Source of the DNA: Pseudomonadota bacterium | GTDB taxonomy: Bacteria; Pseudomonadota; Alphaproteobacteria; Rhodobacterales; Rhodobacteraceae | Direction: 5' to 3' | Assembly (NCBI GenBank): GCA_020161615.1 | Contig: JAIUPD010000005.1 | Span: 124,001-188,000 of the forward strand | Length of the DNA stretch: 64,000 nt | Part shown: piece by piece, positions 23,481 to 32,380 of the stretch | How positions within the stretch are numbered: the stretch's first letter is position 1 | How the letters are laid out: each line of letters opens with the position of its first letter | Made by a program: the position numbers and the translations under genes | Notes under the pieces: generated by a model | Databases searched by the model: none | What the model saw: the letters and a program-made list of their open reading frames with translations, nothing else | Told to the model about the DNA's origin: nothing

Positions 23481-24254
23481 ATGAGCCTCACCACCATCTT
23501 CTCCGTCGCGGGCAAGACCGCGCTCGTGACCGGCGCCGCCGCGGGTCTCGGCCGCGCCATGGCCGAGGCCTTGGCCGAGAACGGCGCCCGTGTCGTGCTT
23601 TTCGACCGCGAGGCCGGGGATCTGGCCGCCACGGCTGAGGATATGACCGCCGCCGGCATGCAAGTGCAGGCCATCCCCGGCGATGTGACCGACAGGGCCG
23701 CGGTCGAGCATGCCGTGGCGCAGGCTGTCGCCCGCTTCGGCGGGCTCGACATCTGCGTGGCCAATGCCGGGATCTCGGACCCGAACGGCGCAAGGCTGCA
23801 CGAGATGGCCGAGGACAGCTGGCGCCGCACGCTGGAGGTGAACCTCACCGGCCTTTTCCACACCAATCGCGCCGCGCTGTCGGTGATGGTGCCCCGGGGC
23901 CGCGGCAAGATCATCAACGTCGCCTCGATGTGGGGCCATGTGGCGCCCGCGAACCTCTTCCCGCGTCCGGCCTATGCCGCGAGCAAGGGCGCGGTCGTCA
24001 ACCTGACCCGCGAACTGGCGCTGGAATACGCAACGTCCGGCATTCAGGTGAACGCGCTCTGCCCGGGCTTCTTTCGCACCAAGGGCCGCCCACGGAGCGA
24101 AGAGGACGCCCGCCGCATGGCCGAGTACACGCCGATGAAGCGCCTGGCCGAGGCGCAGGAGATCAAGGGCAGCCTCCTCTATCTCGCCTCCTCGGCCTCG
24201 GATTTCGTGACCGGGGCGAGCCTGATCATCGACGGCGGGGTGACGGCGGGCTAA
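23481..24254 (+). CDS. short-chain dehydrogenase/reductase
   Basis: The 257-residue classical SDR has the nucleotide motif TGAAAGLG, NAG (about residues 95-97), and the catalytic Ser149, Tyr165 and Lys169 in NVASMWG and YAASKG. It ends with the usual LIIDGGVTAG. ATG at 23481 follows the HAD gene by 11 bp. Asp in LFDRE after the second strand favours NAD over NADP. It probably supplies or consumes the keto compound handled by the carboxylase system. Confidence 0.9.
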   Translation: MSLTTIFSVAGKTALVTGAAAGLGRAMAEALAENGARVVLFDREAGDLAATAEDMTAAGMQVQAIPGDVTDRAAVEHAVAQAVARFGGLDICVANAGISDPNGARLHEMAEDSWRRTLEVNLTGLFHTNRAALSVMVPRGRGKIINVASMWGHVAPANLFPRPAYAASKGAVVNLTRELALEYATSGIQVNALCPGFFRTKGRPRSEEDARRMAEYTPMKRLAEAQEIKGSLLYLASSASDFVTGASLIIDGGVTAG

Positions 24255-24357
24255 CCGCCTGCCGCCAATGCTTGCCCCGACGGCAACGGCCAAGGCTTGC
24301 ACGGCCCGCCCCCGGGGTCTATCAGGCGCCAACCCCGCCAGATCCGAAGGATTGCCG

Positions 24358-25659
24358 ATGATCCCCCGCTATTCCCGCCCCGAGATGGTCGCCCTCTGGT
24401 CGCCCGAGACCAAGTTCAGGATCTGGTACGAGATCGAGGCCCATGCCTGCGACGCGCAAGCCGCGCTGGGCGTGATCCCCAAGGAAAACGCCGAGGCCGT
24501 CTGGAGAGCCAAGGATGTCGAGTTCGACGTCGCCCGCATCGACGAGATCGAGGCCGTCACCAAGCATGACGTTATCGCCTTCCTGACCCATCTGGCCGAG
24601 CATGTGGGATCCGAAGAGGCGCGTTTCGTGCATCAGGGCATGACCTCCTCGGACGTGCTCGACACCTGCCTCAACGTGCAGCTGGTGCGTGCGGCAGATA
24701 TCCTGGAGGGCGGGATCCAGCGGGTGCTGGCCGCGCTGAAGACCCGCGCCGAAGAGCATAAATACACTGTCCGCGTCGGCCGTTCGCACGGGATCCATGC
24801 CGAGCCCACCACCATGGGCCTGACCTTCGCCCGCTTCTACGCCGAATTCGACCGCAACCTCGCCCGCCTGCGCGCGGCGCGGGACGAAGTGGCGACCGGC
24901 GCCATCTCGGGCGCGGTCGGCACCTTCGCCAATATCGACCCGGCGGTGGAAGAGCATGTCTGCAAGATGATGGGCCTGAAGCCGGAACCCATCTCGACCC
25001 AAGTCATCCCGCGCGACCGTCACGCGATGTTCTTCGCCACTTTGGGCGTCATTGCCTCCTCGATCGAGAATGTGGCGATCGAGATCCGCCATATGCAGCG
25101 GACCGAGGTGCTGGAGGGCGCGGAATTCTTCTCGATGGGCCAGAAGGGCTCGTCCGCGATGCCGCACAAGAAGAATCCGGTGCTGACCGAAAACCTGACC
25201 GGCCTTGCGCGCCTCGTGCGGATGACGGTCATTCCGGCGATGGAGAACGTGGCGCTTTGGCACGAGCGCGACATCTCGCATTCGTCCGTGGAACGCGGCA
25301 TCGGCCCCGATGCCACCGTGACGCTGGATTTCGCGCTGCACCGGCTGGCGGGCGTGGTCGAGAAGATGCTGGTCTTCCCGCAGAACATGCTGGATAACAT
25401 GAACAAATTCCCCGGGCTGGTCATGTCGCAGCGCGTGCTGCTGGCGCTGACCCAGGCCGGTGTCTCGCGCGAGGATGCCTATGTCATGGTCCAGCGCAAC
25501 GCGCTGAAGGTCTGGGAAGAGCGGGTGGATTTCCAGGAACAGCTGCTGGCCGACCCCGATGTGGTGGCCGCGCTGGGCAAGGACGGGATCCGGTCGAAAT
25601 TCGACATGGCGTATCACACCAAGCATGTCGACACGATCTTCCGGCGGGTGTTTGGGTAA
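24358..25659 (+). CDS. purB: adenylosuccinate lyase
   Basis: The 434-residue enzyme of purine synthesis splits SAICAR and adenylosuccinate, releasing fumarate. The family signature GSSAMPHKKNP is intact (about residue 263), and the conserved MTSSDVLDT and RSHGIHAEPTT segments are present. The start MIPRYSRPEMVALW at 24358 is typical and is preceded by AAGGA. It ends before a 10-bp stem-loop (25794-25820). Confidence 0.96.
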   Translation: MIPRYSRPEMVALWSPETKFRIWYEIEAHACDAQAALGVIPKENAEAVWRAKDVEFDVARIDEIEAVTKHDVIAFLTHLAEHVGSEEARFVHQGMTSSDVLDTCLNVQLVRAADILEGGIQRVLAALKTRAEEHKYTVRVGRSHGIHAEPTTMGLTFARFYAEFDRNLARLRAARDEVATGAISGAVGTFANIDPAVEEHVCKMMGLKPEPISTQVIPRDRHAMFFATLGVIASSIENVAIEIRHMQRTEVLEGAEFFSMGQKGSSAMPHKKNPVLTENLTGLARLVRMTVIPAMENVALWHERDISHSSVERGIGPDATVTLDFALHRLAGVVEKMLVFPQNMLDNMNKFPGLVMSQRVLLALTQAGVSREDAYVMVQRNALKVWEERVDFQEQLLADPDVVAALGKDGIRSKFDMAYHTKHVDTIFRRVFG

Positions 25660-25765
25660 GCCGCGTCTCGGAAACGCTCCGGTGGAGCGTTTCCGCGGCG
25701 AACGCCGCGCCCGTGGCGCGGCCGGCGGATGAGGCGGGGGGCGCCGCCCCGAGGGAACGCATAAG

Positions 25766-25852
25766 GCGGGGCGCCAGCCCCCCGCACCCCCCGCTCAAGG
25801 GGGTTTTCCACCCCCTTGAGAAACCCCCGAGGATATTGGGAGCGCAAAGAAG
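25766..25852. repeat. dispersed composite repeat, type 1 copy (hairpin plus GAGGATATT core)
   Basis: Parts in order: a G/C tract (CAGCCCCCCGCACCCCCCG), a perfect 10-bp stem CTCAAGGGGG / CCCCCTTGAG with a 7-base loop (25794-25820), AAA, and the core CCCCCGAGGATATT...AGCGCAAAGA ending at 25852. The same order is found as the reverse complement at 44091-44175. It lies between the convergent purB and enoyl-CoA hydratase genes. Confidence 0.8.
25794..25820. terminator. stem-loop between convergent purB and enoyl-CoA hydratase genes
   Basis: A 10-bp perfect stem (CTCAAGGGGG with CCCCCTTGAG) and 7-base loop within the composite repeat. There is no long T-run after it, so termination is likely only partly intrinsic, but its position between convergent genes fits a bidirectional transcript end. 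Confidence 0.5.
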
Positions 25853-25933
25853 GCGGATTAACGGAAGGTTAGCGCGCTTTTCCAAGCCGTTGATCTTGTT
25901 GAAGGCGCCGGGGTGTCCCACGCGTGGGACCGG

Positions 25934-26722
25934 TCAGGCCCAGTCGGGTTTGCGTTTCTCGATGAAGGCGGCGATCCCCTCATCCGTGTCCCTGAGCAGC
26001 ATGTTTTCCACCATCACGTCCCGGGTGTATTCATAGGCCCGGTCGAGCGGCATCCCGGCCTGGTCGTAGAAGGCCCGCTTGCCGATCCGTACCGCGGCAC
26101 CCAGTTTGCCCGCGACGGTGTGGGCCAGTGTCAGCGTCTCCGCCTCCAGCTGGTCGGACGGCGCGATGCGGTTGATCAGGCCCAGGTCGCGGGCGCGCTC
26201 GGCCGGGATGAACTCGCCCGTGGTCAGCATCTCGAAGGCCTGCTTGCGGGGGATGTTGCGGGTCAGCGCCACCATCGGGGTCGAGCAGAAGAGCCCGATA
26301 TTCACCCCGTTCACCCCGAACCGGGTATCCGAAGCCGCCACCGCCATGTCGCAGCTCGCCACCAGCTGGCAGCCCGCCGCCGTGGCGATGCCGTGCACCT
26401 GGGCGATGACCGGTTGCGGCATCGCGGGGATCAGCTGCATGAGCGCCCCGCAGCGGGTGAAGAGATCGGCGAAATAGGCGGCGCCCCCGTCCGGCGAGGC
26501 CCTGCCCGCCTGCATCTCCTTCAGGTCGTGTCCGGCGCAGAACGCCTTGCCCGCGCCCCTCAGCACCACGACACGCACCCCCGGATCGCCCGCCAGCGCG
26601 GTCAGGGTTTCGGTCAGCGCGGCCAGCAGCCCGTCCGACAGCGCATTCAGCGCCTGGGGGCGGTTCATCGTCACCGATGCCACCCGTTCCGCAACGTCAC
26701 AGCGCACCAAGGCCTCGGTCAT
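25934..26722 (-). CDS. enoyl-CoA hydratase/isomerase family protein
   Basis: A 262-residue crotonase-fold protein. Two oxyanion-hole regions are visible: GAGKAFCAGHDLKEM and VHGIATAAGCQLVASCDMAVA. The ending RKPDWA is common in enoyl-CoA hydratases of alphaproteobacteria, and the whole resembles the ECHDC3-like subgroup. ATG at 26722 follows GGGAGGG. It is divergent from a hotdog thioesterase gene, an association consistent with fatty acyl-CoA metabolism. The exact substrate is not known. Confidence 0.88.
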   Translation of the reverse strand: MTEALVRCDVAERVASVTMNRPQALNALSDGLLAALTETLTALAGDPGVRVVVLRGAGKAFCAGHDLKEMQAGRASPDGGAAYFADLFTRCGALMQLIPAMPQPVIAQVHGIATAAGCQLVASCDMAVAASDTRFGVNGVNIGLFCSTPMVALTRNIPRKQAFEMLTTGEFIPAERARDLGLINRIAPSDQLEAETLTLAHTVAGKLGAAVRIGKRAFYDQAGMPLDRAYEYTRDVMVENMLLRDTDEGIAAFIEKRKPDWA

Positions 26723-26779
26723 CTTGCCCTCCCCGTTCCTTTGCCCTGAGTCTATGCAGGTCAGCAGCGGGAGGAAAGC

Positions 26780-27214
26780 ATGCAGACCCGGATGGACGCC
26801 CAGATGGACGCAACGTCCCTCAACGCCTTCATGCAGACCGAGTTTCCGCAGGTTGCCAGCCAGTTCCGCATCGAGCGCGTGGCACCGATGGAGGCCGATG
26901 TGCGGCTGCTGGTGGGCGAACAGCATCTGCGGCCCGGCGGCACGGTCAGCGGCCCCAGCATGTTCGCCCTGGCCGATCTGGCGATGTATGCCGTGCTTCT
27001 GGCGATGATCGGACCGGTAGCGCTGGCCGTCACCACCAATGCCTCGATCGATTTCATGCGCAAGCCCGAGGCCGGGCGCGACCTGATCGGCCGGGCGCGG
27101 CTGCACAAGCTGGGCCGGACGCTGGCCGTCGGCGATGTGCTGATCGTCAACGAGGGGTCGGAGGCGGTTCTGGCGCGCTCGGGCATGACCTATGCGATCC
27201 CGCCCCGGCGCTGA
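26780..27214 (+). CDS. PaaI-family hotdog thioesterase
   Basis: The 144-residue protein has the hotdog-fold pattern of acyl-CoA thioesterases (HLRPGGTVSGPSMFALADLAMYAVLL), with the catalytic Asp probably in ALADLAM, and the second-half strand SIDFMRKPEAGRDLIGRARL. GGGAGGA precedes the ATG. It is divergent from the enoyl-CoA hydratase gene; the two probably share a promoter region of 57 bp. Confidence 0.87.
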   Translation: MQTRMDAQMDATSLNAFMQTEFPQVASQFRIERVAPMEADVRLLVGEQHLRPGGTVSGPSMFALADLAMYAVLLAMIGPVALAVTTNASIDFMRKPEAGRDLIGRARLHKLGRTLAVGDVLIVNEGSEAVLARSGMTYAIPPRR

Positions 27215-27257
27215 AACCAGAAGGACCGCAGCCTGGGGCTACGGTCCTGAATGGGGA

Positions 27258-27332
27258 TGGTGGGCGATAACGGATTTGAACCGCTGACATCTTCGATGTG
27301 AACGAAGCGCTCTACCGCTGAGCTAATCGCCC
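27258..27332 (-). tRNA. tRNA-Val (anticodon CAC)
   Basis: Read on the minus strand the cloverleaf is complete: acceptor GGGCGAT pairing with ATCGCCC, D arm GCTC-AGCGGTA-GAGC, anticodon stem CTTCG/CGAAG with loop TTCACAT (anticodon CAC, valine GTG codons), and T arm with TTCAAAT. The 3' CCA is encoded (27258-27260). A good promoter lies just upstream at 27345-27373. Confidence 0.95.
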
Positions 27333-27344
27333 GCCGTGCGCGGG

Positions 27345-27373
27345 TCTATAGCGGCTCGCGCGGGTGGGCTCAA
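27345..27373 (-). promoter_or_regulatory. promoter of tRNA-Val
   Basis: TTGAGC (-35, 27368-27373) and TATAGA (-10, 27345-27350) are 17 bp apart, with the -10 ending 12 bp before the mature tRNA 5' end. This is the closest match to the sigma-70 consensus next to an RNA gene in the window. Confidence 0.75.
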
Positions 27374-27382
27374 GGGGGAAAG

Positions 27383-27405
27383 GCGCGATCTCGCGCAGCT
27401 TTTTT
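27383..27405 (+). terminator. possible intrinsic terminator with T-run
   Basis: A 5-6 bp GC stem (GCGCG-ATCT-CGCGC) is followed on the plus strand by AGC and six T. It lies beyond the thioesterase gene and the opposite-strand tRNA, so it could end plus-strand transcripts. The stem is short. Confidence 0.4.
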
Positions 27406-27512
27406 CCCCCGCGAAACAAAGATCGCAGATGCTGATTTTCCCATTCACGAAACCGTGAACCGTGCTAGGTTGCCGCCGGGGCGCGGCCCCTGACTCTGGG
27501 TGGGAGGACCCG

Positions 27513-27887
27513 ATGAGCCTTTCCAAAAGCTTCCTGATCCTTGGTGCATTGTATCTGCTGGTCGGCCTGAGTTTCGGCATCTTCATGGGCGCGACGCAGG
27601 AATTCGACCTGGCGCCGGTCCATGCGCATATCAACCTTGTGGGCTTCACGCTGATGACGCTCTTCGGCATCGTCTACCGGATCATTCCGGGTCTGGCCGA
27701 GACGACGCTGGCGAAGGTGCATTTCTGGCTGTTCCAGATCGGCGCCTTCTTTCTTCTGGTCCTGCTCTTCGCCCTCCTGTCCCGGATGGGACCCGAGGCG
27801 ACGCTGGGTCCGATCATGGCCGTGGCCGAAGTCGTGGTCCTGGCGTCGATCGTCGCCTTCCTGGTGAACCTCTGGCAAAAGGCCTGA
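27513..27887 (+). CDS. small heme-copper-oxidase-subunit-I-like membrane protein
   Basis: The 124-residue protein has four predicted membrane spans (about residues 6-26, 39-60, 71-90, 98-120). The segment VHAHINLVGFTLMTLFGIVYRIIP, with His37 and His39, plus His70, resembles part of a cytochrome oxidase subunit I or NnrS-type helix pair. Full subunit I is about four times longer, so this is a stand-alone mini version, not a truncation of a neighbouring gene. GGGAGGA precedes the ATG. No oxidase genes are near. Heme binding is an inference from the His pattern. Confidence 0.75.
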   Translation: MSLSKSFLILGALYLLVGLSFGIFMGATQEFDLAPVHAHINLVGFTLMTLFGIVYRIIPGLAETTLAKVHFWLFQIGAFFLLVLLFALLSRMGPEATLGPIMAVAEVVVLASIVAFLVNLWQKA

Positions 27888-27904
27888 GGGGGCGCGCAGC
27901 GAAA

Positions 27905-27934
27905 GGCCCGCCCCCGGGGGTCCGGGGACGGGCC
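27905..27934. terminator. stem-loop between convergent genes
   Basis: GGCCCG pairs with CGGGCC around an inner G/C-rich pairing region, between the stops of the mini oxidase-like gene and lon. No T-run follows, so it is only a candidate transcript end. Confidence 0.4.
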
Positions 27935-27954
27935 GTCAGGCCATCAGGCCGGGT

Positions 27955-30360
27955 TCAATGCGCGGTGGCCGACGAGGGCGCGTCCTGCCGGGCGAGCTTT
28001 GCCGCCAGCGCCGCTTCCTCGGCCGCCTCGTCCCAGTCGATGGGCTGCGGCTGACGCACCAGCGCGTGTTTCAGCACCTCGCTGACGTGGCTGACGGGCA
28101 CGATTTCCAGCCCTTCCTTCACGTTGTCGGGGATCTCGGGCAGATCCTTGGCGTTCTCGACCGGGATCAGCACCTTGGTGATGCCCCCGCGCAGAGCCGC
28201 CAGCAGTTTCTCCTTCAACCCGCCGATGGCGGACGCATTGCCGCGCAGCGTCACCTCGCCGGTCATGGCGATGTCCTTGCGGACCGGGATCCCGGTCAGG
28301 ACCGAGACGATGGCCGTGACCATGGCCAGACCGGCCGAGGGGCCGTCCTTGGGCGTGGCGCCGTCCGGGACGTGGACGTGGATGTCCATCGTCTCGAACT
28401 TGGGCGGCTTGACGCCGATCTGCGGGCTGATCGAGCGCACATAGCTCGAGGCCGCGTCGATCGATTCCTTCATCACGTCGCCCAGCTTGCCCGTGGTCTT
28501 CATCCGGCCCTTGCCCGGCAGCTTCAGCGCCTCGATCTGCAACAGATCGCCGCCGACCTGCGTCCAGGCCAGACCCGTGACCACGCCGACCTGATCCTCC
28601 TTCTCGGCCAGGCCGAAACGGTGGCGCGGCACGCCGAGGTAATCGTCCAGGTTCTCGGCCGTGACCTCGACCCGCGTCGCCTGTTTGCGGACGATCTGGG
28701 TGACCGCCTTCCGCGCGATCTTGGACAGCTCACGCTCGAAGTTCCGCACGCCCGCCTCGCGGGTGTAATGCCGCAGCACCGCCGTCAGCGCGTCATCCGA
28801 AACCGAAAGCTCCGACTTCTTCAGCCCGTGGTTCTTGATCGCCTTAGGCAGGAGGTGCCGGCGGGCGATCTCGGCCTTCTCGTCCTCGGTATAGCCCGAG
28901 AGCGGGATGATCTCCATCCGGTCCAGCAGCGGCCCCGGCATGTTGTAGGAGTTGGCCGTGGTGATGAACATCACGTCCGAGAGGTCGTATTCCACCTCCA
29001 GGTAATGATCGACGAAGGTCGCGTTCTGTTCGGGATCAAGGACCTCCAGCATGGCGGACGCCGGGTCACCCCGGAAATCCTGCCCCATCTTGTCGATTTC
29101 ATCGAGCAGGATCAGCGGGTTGGTGGTCTTGGCCTTTTTCAGCGCCTGGATGATCTTGCCGGGCATCGAGCCGATATAGGTCCGGCGGTGACCGCGGATC
29201 TCGCTTTCATCGCGCACGCCGCCCAGCGAAATGCGGATGAATTCGCGCCCCGTGGCCTTGGCCACCGAGCGGCCCAGCGAGGTCTTGCCCACGCCCGGAG
29301 GGCCGACGAGGCACAGGATCGGCCCCTTCAGCTTCGCGGACCGCGACTGCACGGCCAGGTACTCGACGATGCGCTCTTTCACCTTGTCGAGGCTGTAGTG
29401 ATCCTCGTCCAGGATCCGCTGCGCCCGGTTCAGGTCCTTCTTGACGCGGCTTTTGACGCCCCAGGGCAGGGCCAGCAGCCAGTCGAGATAGTTGCGCACG
29501 ACGGTCGCTTCGGCCGACATCGGGCTCATCGACTTCAGCTTCTTCAGCTCGGCCTCGGCCTTGTCGCGGGCCTCCTTGGAGAACTTGGTCGATTTGATGC
29601 GGTTCTCCAGCTCGGTCAGCTCGTTCTGGCCGTCCTCGCCTTCGCCCAGCTCCTTCTGAATGGCCTTCATCTGCTCATTCAGGTAATATTCGCGCTGGGT
29701 GCGCTCCATCTGCGACTTTACGCGCGACTTGATCTTGCGCTCGACCTGCAGGACGGAAATCTCGCCCTCCATCAGGCCATAGATCTTCTCCAGCCGCTCG
29801 GCCACGTCGAGCGTCTCCAGAAGTTCCTGCTTGCGCGCCACCTCGATGCCCAGATGCCCGGCGGCGAGGTCGGCCAGCCGCGCCGGCTCACCCGCATCGG
29901 CGATGGCGGACAGCGCTTCCTCGGGGATGTTGCGCTTGATCTTGGCGTAACGCTCGAAATCGTCGCTGACGGCGCGCGTCAGGGCTTCGACGGCCTCGGG
30001 GTCCCCCTCGGTCTCGTCGAGGATCACCGCCTCGGCCTCGAAATGCTTGTCATTCTCCAAGAAGCGCGTGACGCGCACCCGGCTCTTGCCCTCGACCAGC
30101 ACCTTGACCGTGCCATCGGGCAGTTTCAGCAATTGCAGCACATTGGCCAGCACGCCCACGCCGAACATGCCGTCGGCATCGGGGTCCTCGGCCGCGTGGT
30201 CGATCTGGGTGACCAGCAGGATCTGCTTGTCATCGCGCATCACGGTTTCCAGCGCGCGCACCGATTTGTCCCGTCCCACGAAAAGCGGAACGATCATGTG
30301 CGGAAAAACGACCATGTCGCGCAGCGGCAGCACCGCATAGGCATTGTTTTGGTTCGGCAT
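27955..30360 (-). CDS. lon: ATP-dependent protease Lon
   Basis: An 801-residue AAA+ serine protease that degrades damaged and regulatory proteins in the cytoplasm. The N-terminal LON domain ([21 protein letters not shown]) is followed by Walker A GPPGVGKT (~residue 353), Walker [11 protein letters not shown], and the protease domain with nucleophile Ser in PKDGPSAG (~673) and the paired Lys in GGLKEK (~715). Start at 30360 follows GAGGTCAGGT. It is transcribed alone from a promoter at 30438-30466. Confidence 0.97.
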   Translation of the reverse strand: MPNQNNAYAVLPLRDMVVFPHMIVPLFVGRDKSVRALETVMRDDKQILLVTQIDHAAEDPDADGMFGVGVLANVLQLLKLPDGTVKVLVEGKSRVRVTRFLENDKHFEAEAVILDETEGDPEAVEALTRAVSDDFERYAKIKRNIPEEALSAIADAGEPARLADLAAGHLGIEVARKQELLETLDVAERLEKIYGLMEGEISVLQVERKIKSRVKSQMERTQREYYLNEQMKAIQKELGEGEDGQNELTELENRIKSTKFSKEARDKAEAELKKLKSMSPMSAEATVVRNYLDWLLALPWGVKSRVKKDLNRAQRILDEDHYSLDKVKERIVEYLAVQSRSAKLKGPILCLVGPPGVGKTSLGRSVAKATGREFIRISLGGVRDESEIRGHRRTYIGSMPGKIIQALKKAKTTNPLILLDEIDKMGQDFRGDPASAMLEVLDPEQNATFVDHYLEVEYDLSDVMFITTANSYNMPGPLLDRMEIIPLSGYTEDEKAEIARRHLLPKAIKNHGLKKSELSVSDDALTAVLRHYTREAGVRNFERELSKIARKAVTQIVRKQATRVEVTAENLDDYLGVPRHRFGLAEKEDQVGVVTGLAWTQVGGDLLQIEALKLPGKGRMKTTGKLGDVMKESIDAASSYVRSISPQIGVKPPKFETMDIHVHVPDGATPKDGPSAGLAMVTAIVSVLTGIPVRKDIAMTGEVTLRGNASAIGGLKEKLLAALRGGITKVLIPVENAKDLPEIPDNVKEGLEIVPVSHVSEVLKHALVRQPQPIDWDEAAEEAALAAKLARQDAPSSATAH

Positions 30361-30437
30361 ACCTGACCTCAACTCGTTTCTGTCGCGCTCCCCGGAATGA
30401 CCCAGGTCTTGGGGGGGTACGCGCCCGTTCGACGACA

Positions 30438-30466
30438 TATCTGGTACCAGCCGCCCGGGAATTCAA
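30438..30466 (-). promoter_or_regulatory. candidate lon promoter
   Basis: TTGAAT (-35) and CAGATA (-10) lie 17 bp apart, leaving a leader of about 70 bases before lon. TTGAA at -35 also fits the heat-shock sigma-32 hexamer of alphaproteobacteria, but the -10 lacks the C-rich start expected for that sigma factor. Confidence 0.4.
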
Positions 30467-30578
30467 CTCCACCCGGGCAGGGTCTGCCCCCAGTGTGGCA
30501 CAAGTATGCACCGTTGGGGGCTCTTTTGCGAACTGGTGAAGAAAGCGTCACCCGTCTGTCACATCGCTGAAACGCGCG

Positions 30579-31694
30579 TCACCGGCCCCGGCGGCGGCGC
30601 CAGCGATGCATCAGATCCGCGCCCAGAGCCTCGCTCTCGGCCAGTTCCCACTCGGGCGCGCCGATCTCCGTGACCCCCAGCGCCGCCAGCCCCGCCGTCC
30701 CGTCCGAGCCGAAAAGCCGCCCGGCGGTGAAGACCACCAGCTCATCTGCCAGCCCCGCCTGCACCAGCGAGGCCGCAAGCCCGCCCCCGCCCTCGCAGAA
30801 GACCCGCGTCAGCCCGCGCGCGCCGAGCCGCTGCAGCGCATCGGCGATGTCGATCCGACCCAGCGCATCGGTCTCGCAGGGGATGAGTTCGGCGCCCCGC
30901 GCCGACCAGGCCATGCGCGCGGGCACCGGCGCCTGCGCGCCATGCAGCATCCAGACCGGCGCCTCCGTCGCGCTGCGTCCCAGCCGCGACTCCGCCGCCA
31001 CGCCCAGCCGCGAATCGGCGACGATCCGCACCGGCTGCCGCGCGATCCCCAGCTCTCGCACCCTGAGGTCCGGGTCATCCGCCCGCGCCGTGCCCGATCC
31101 AACCAGCACCGCATCATGCGTGGCGCGCATCAGATGCACGCGGCGCCGCGCCTCGGGCCCGGTGATCCAGCGCGAGGCGCCGGTCACGGTGGCGATCCGC
31201 GCATCGAGCGTCAGCGCCAGTTTCAGCGTGACCAGCGGCCGCCCCTCGGTCACCCGCAGCAGGAAACCCAGATTGGCCCGCCGCGCCGCCTCACCCTCGA
31301 CGCCCTCCGTGACCGTGATCCCGGCCGCGCGCAGCATGGCATGGCCGCGCCCGGCGACCCGCGGGTCGGGATCGGTCAGGGCCGTCACCACCCGCGCCAC
31401 CCCCGCCGCGATCAGCGCCTCGGCGCAGGGCGGCGTCTTGCCGTGATGGGCGCAGGGCTCCAGCGTCACATAGGCCGTGGCGCCGCGCGCCGCCGCCCCC
31501 GCCTGGGCCAGCGCCCGCACCTCGGCATGGGGCCGGCCGCCCGGCTGGGTCCAGCCGCGCCCCAGCACCAGGCCGTCCCGGACGATGACGCAGCCCACCG
31601 CGGGATTGGGCCAGGTATTGCCCAGCCCGCGCGCCGCCAGCCCCAGCGCCAGACGCATGAACCGCCGATCGGAGTCGCTGACGCCCTGTGCCAT
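30579..31694 (-). CDS. ribD: bifunctional riboflavin biosynthesis deaminase/reductase RibD
   Basis: The 371-residue enzyme performs the second and third steps of riboflavin synthesis. The N-terminal deaminase has the zinc site HAEVRAL and PCAHHGKTPPC (about residues 54-90). The C-terminal reductase (from ~150) has TLKLALTLDARIA, VGSGTARADDP and EGGGGLAASL. The ATG at 31694 directly abuts a dispersed repeat that provides the upstream bases, and no strong ribosome site is seen. nrdR lies upstream on the same strand, 76 bp away, an arrangement common in proteobacteria. No FMN riboswitch is visible. Confidence 0.94.
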   Translation of the reverse strand: MAQGVSDSDRRFMRLALGLAARGLGNTWPNPAVGCVIVRDGLVLGRGWTQPGGRPHAEVRALAQAGAAARGATAYVTLEPCAHHGKTPPCAEALIAAGVARVVTALTDPDPRVAGRGHAMLRAAGITVTEGVEGEAARRANLGFLLRVTEGRPLVTLKLALTLDARIATVTGASRWITGPEARRRVHLMRATHDAVLVGSGTARADDPDLRVRELGIARQPVRIVADSRLGVAAESRLGRSATEAPVWMLHGAQAPVPARMAWSARGAELIPCETDALGRIDIADALQRLGARGLTRVFCEGGGGLAASLVQAGLADELVVFTAGRLFGSDGTAGLAALGVTEIGAPEWELAESEALGADLMHRWRRRRGR

Positions 31695-31763
31695 CTTTGC
31701 GCTCTAAATATCCTCGGGGGGTGAATTGGCCGTCAGGCCAAGAGGGGGGCAGACGGCCCCCCT
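31693..31763. repeat. dispersed composite repeat, type 2 copy
   Basis: Read on the minus strand: stem AGGGGGGC / GCCCCCCT around 5 bases (31743-31763), a short spacer, and the core CCCCCGAGGATATTT-AGAGCGCAAAGATG. The same order recurs at 43994-44064. The core runs into the ribD start codon, so the repeat forms the whole ribD leader. Confidence 0.8.
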
Positions 31764-31770
31764 GCCCCGG

Positions 31771-32238
31771 TCACTCCTCGCTGGCCGCCGCGGGCCTCAG
31801 CTCGGACACGAATTTGTCGAAATCGCCCGCCGCCTGGAAGTTCTTGTAGACCGAGGCGAAGCGCACATAGGCCACGGTGTCGATCCGCGCCAGCGTCTCC
31901 ATGACGATCTCGCCGATCACCCGGCTGGCGATATCCGTCTCGCCCATCGATTCCAGCCGCCGCACGATGCCCGAGATCATCTGCTCGATACGCTCGGGCT
32001 CGACGGGCCGTTTCTGCATGGCAATGCGGATCGAGCGTTCCAGCTTGTCGCGGTCGAAAGGCTCGCGCTTGCCCGAGGATTTGACCACCACCAGATCGCG
32101 CAGCTGCACGCGTTCATAGGTGGTGAAGCGCCCCCCGCAAGCGGGGCAGAAGCGGCGTCTGCGGATCGAGACGTGATCCTCGGCAGGGCGGGAATCCTTG
32201 ACCTGGGTATCGACGTTTCCGCAGAACGGGCAGCGCAT
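31771..32238 (-). CDS. nrdR: transcriptional repressor NrdR
   Basis: The 155-residue repressor of ribonucleotide reductase genes senses ATP/dATP. The N-terminal zinc ribbon has Cys3, Cys6, Cys31 and Cys34 ([22 protein letters not shown]), and the ATP-cone follows ([20 protein letters not shown]). Length and motifs are canonical. GGAGAGGAC precedes the ATG at 32238. It lies upstream of ribD on the same strand. Confidence 0.96.
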   Translation of the reverse strand: MRCPFCGNVDTQVKDSRPAEDHVSIRRRRFCPACGGRFTTYERVQLRDLVVVKSSGKREPFDRDKLERSIRIAMQKRPVEPERIEQMISGIVRRLESMGETDIASRVIGEIVMETLARIDTVAYVRFASVYKNFQAAGDFDKFVSELRPAAASEE

Positions 32239-32309
32239 GTCCTCTCCCTCGGGGTGGGTTCTTGCAAATCCACAGGGACTATAGGCGAGCCTCCACCCCT
32301 TGGGTAGGT

Positions 32310-32342
32310 GAAAAAGCCCGCCCCCAGATCGGGGGGCGGGGC
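32310..32342 (-). terminator. intrinsic terminator after the L,D-transpeptidase gene
   Basis: On the minus strand a GC stem (CCCGCCCCC with GGGGGCGGG, loop about CGATCT) is followed by CTTTTT. It lies just after the transpeptidase stop and before nrdR, a typical rho-independent terminator. Confidence 0.75.
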
Positions 32343-32380
32343 CTGTGGCTTCCAAGGCTCAGGGCGGGCCGATTGCCGCC

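Noticed and set aside
27958..30366. Uninterrupted 802-codon frame on the plus strand opposite lon
   Set aside because: It is the antisense of lon, very rich in Arg/His/Asp/Gln with no motif; in GC-rich DNA such shadows arise from codon bias. Lon has all expected motifs on the other strand.
31695..31770. FMN riboswitch before ribD
   Set aside because: The 76-bp leader is filled by the dispersed repeat and has none of the conserved AGGGNA-type riboswitch core, and it is too short.
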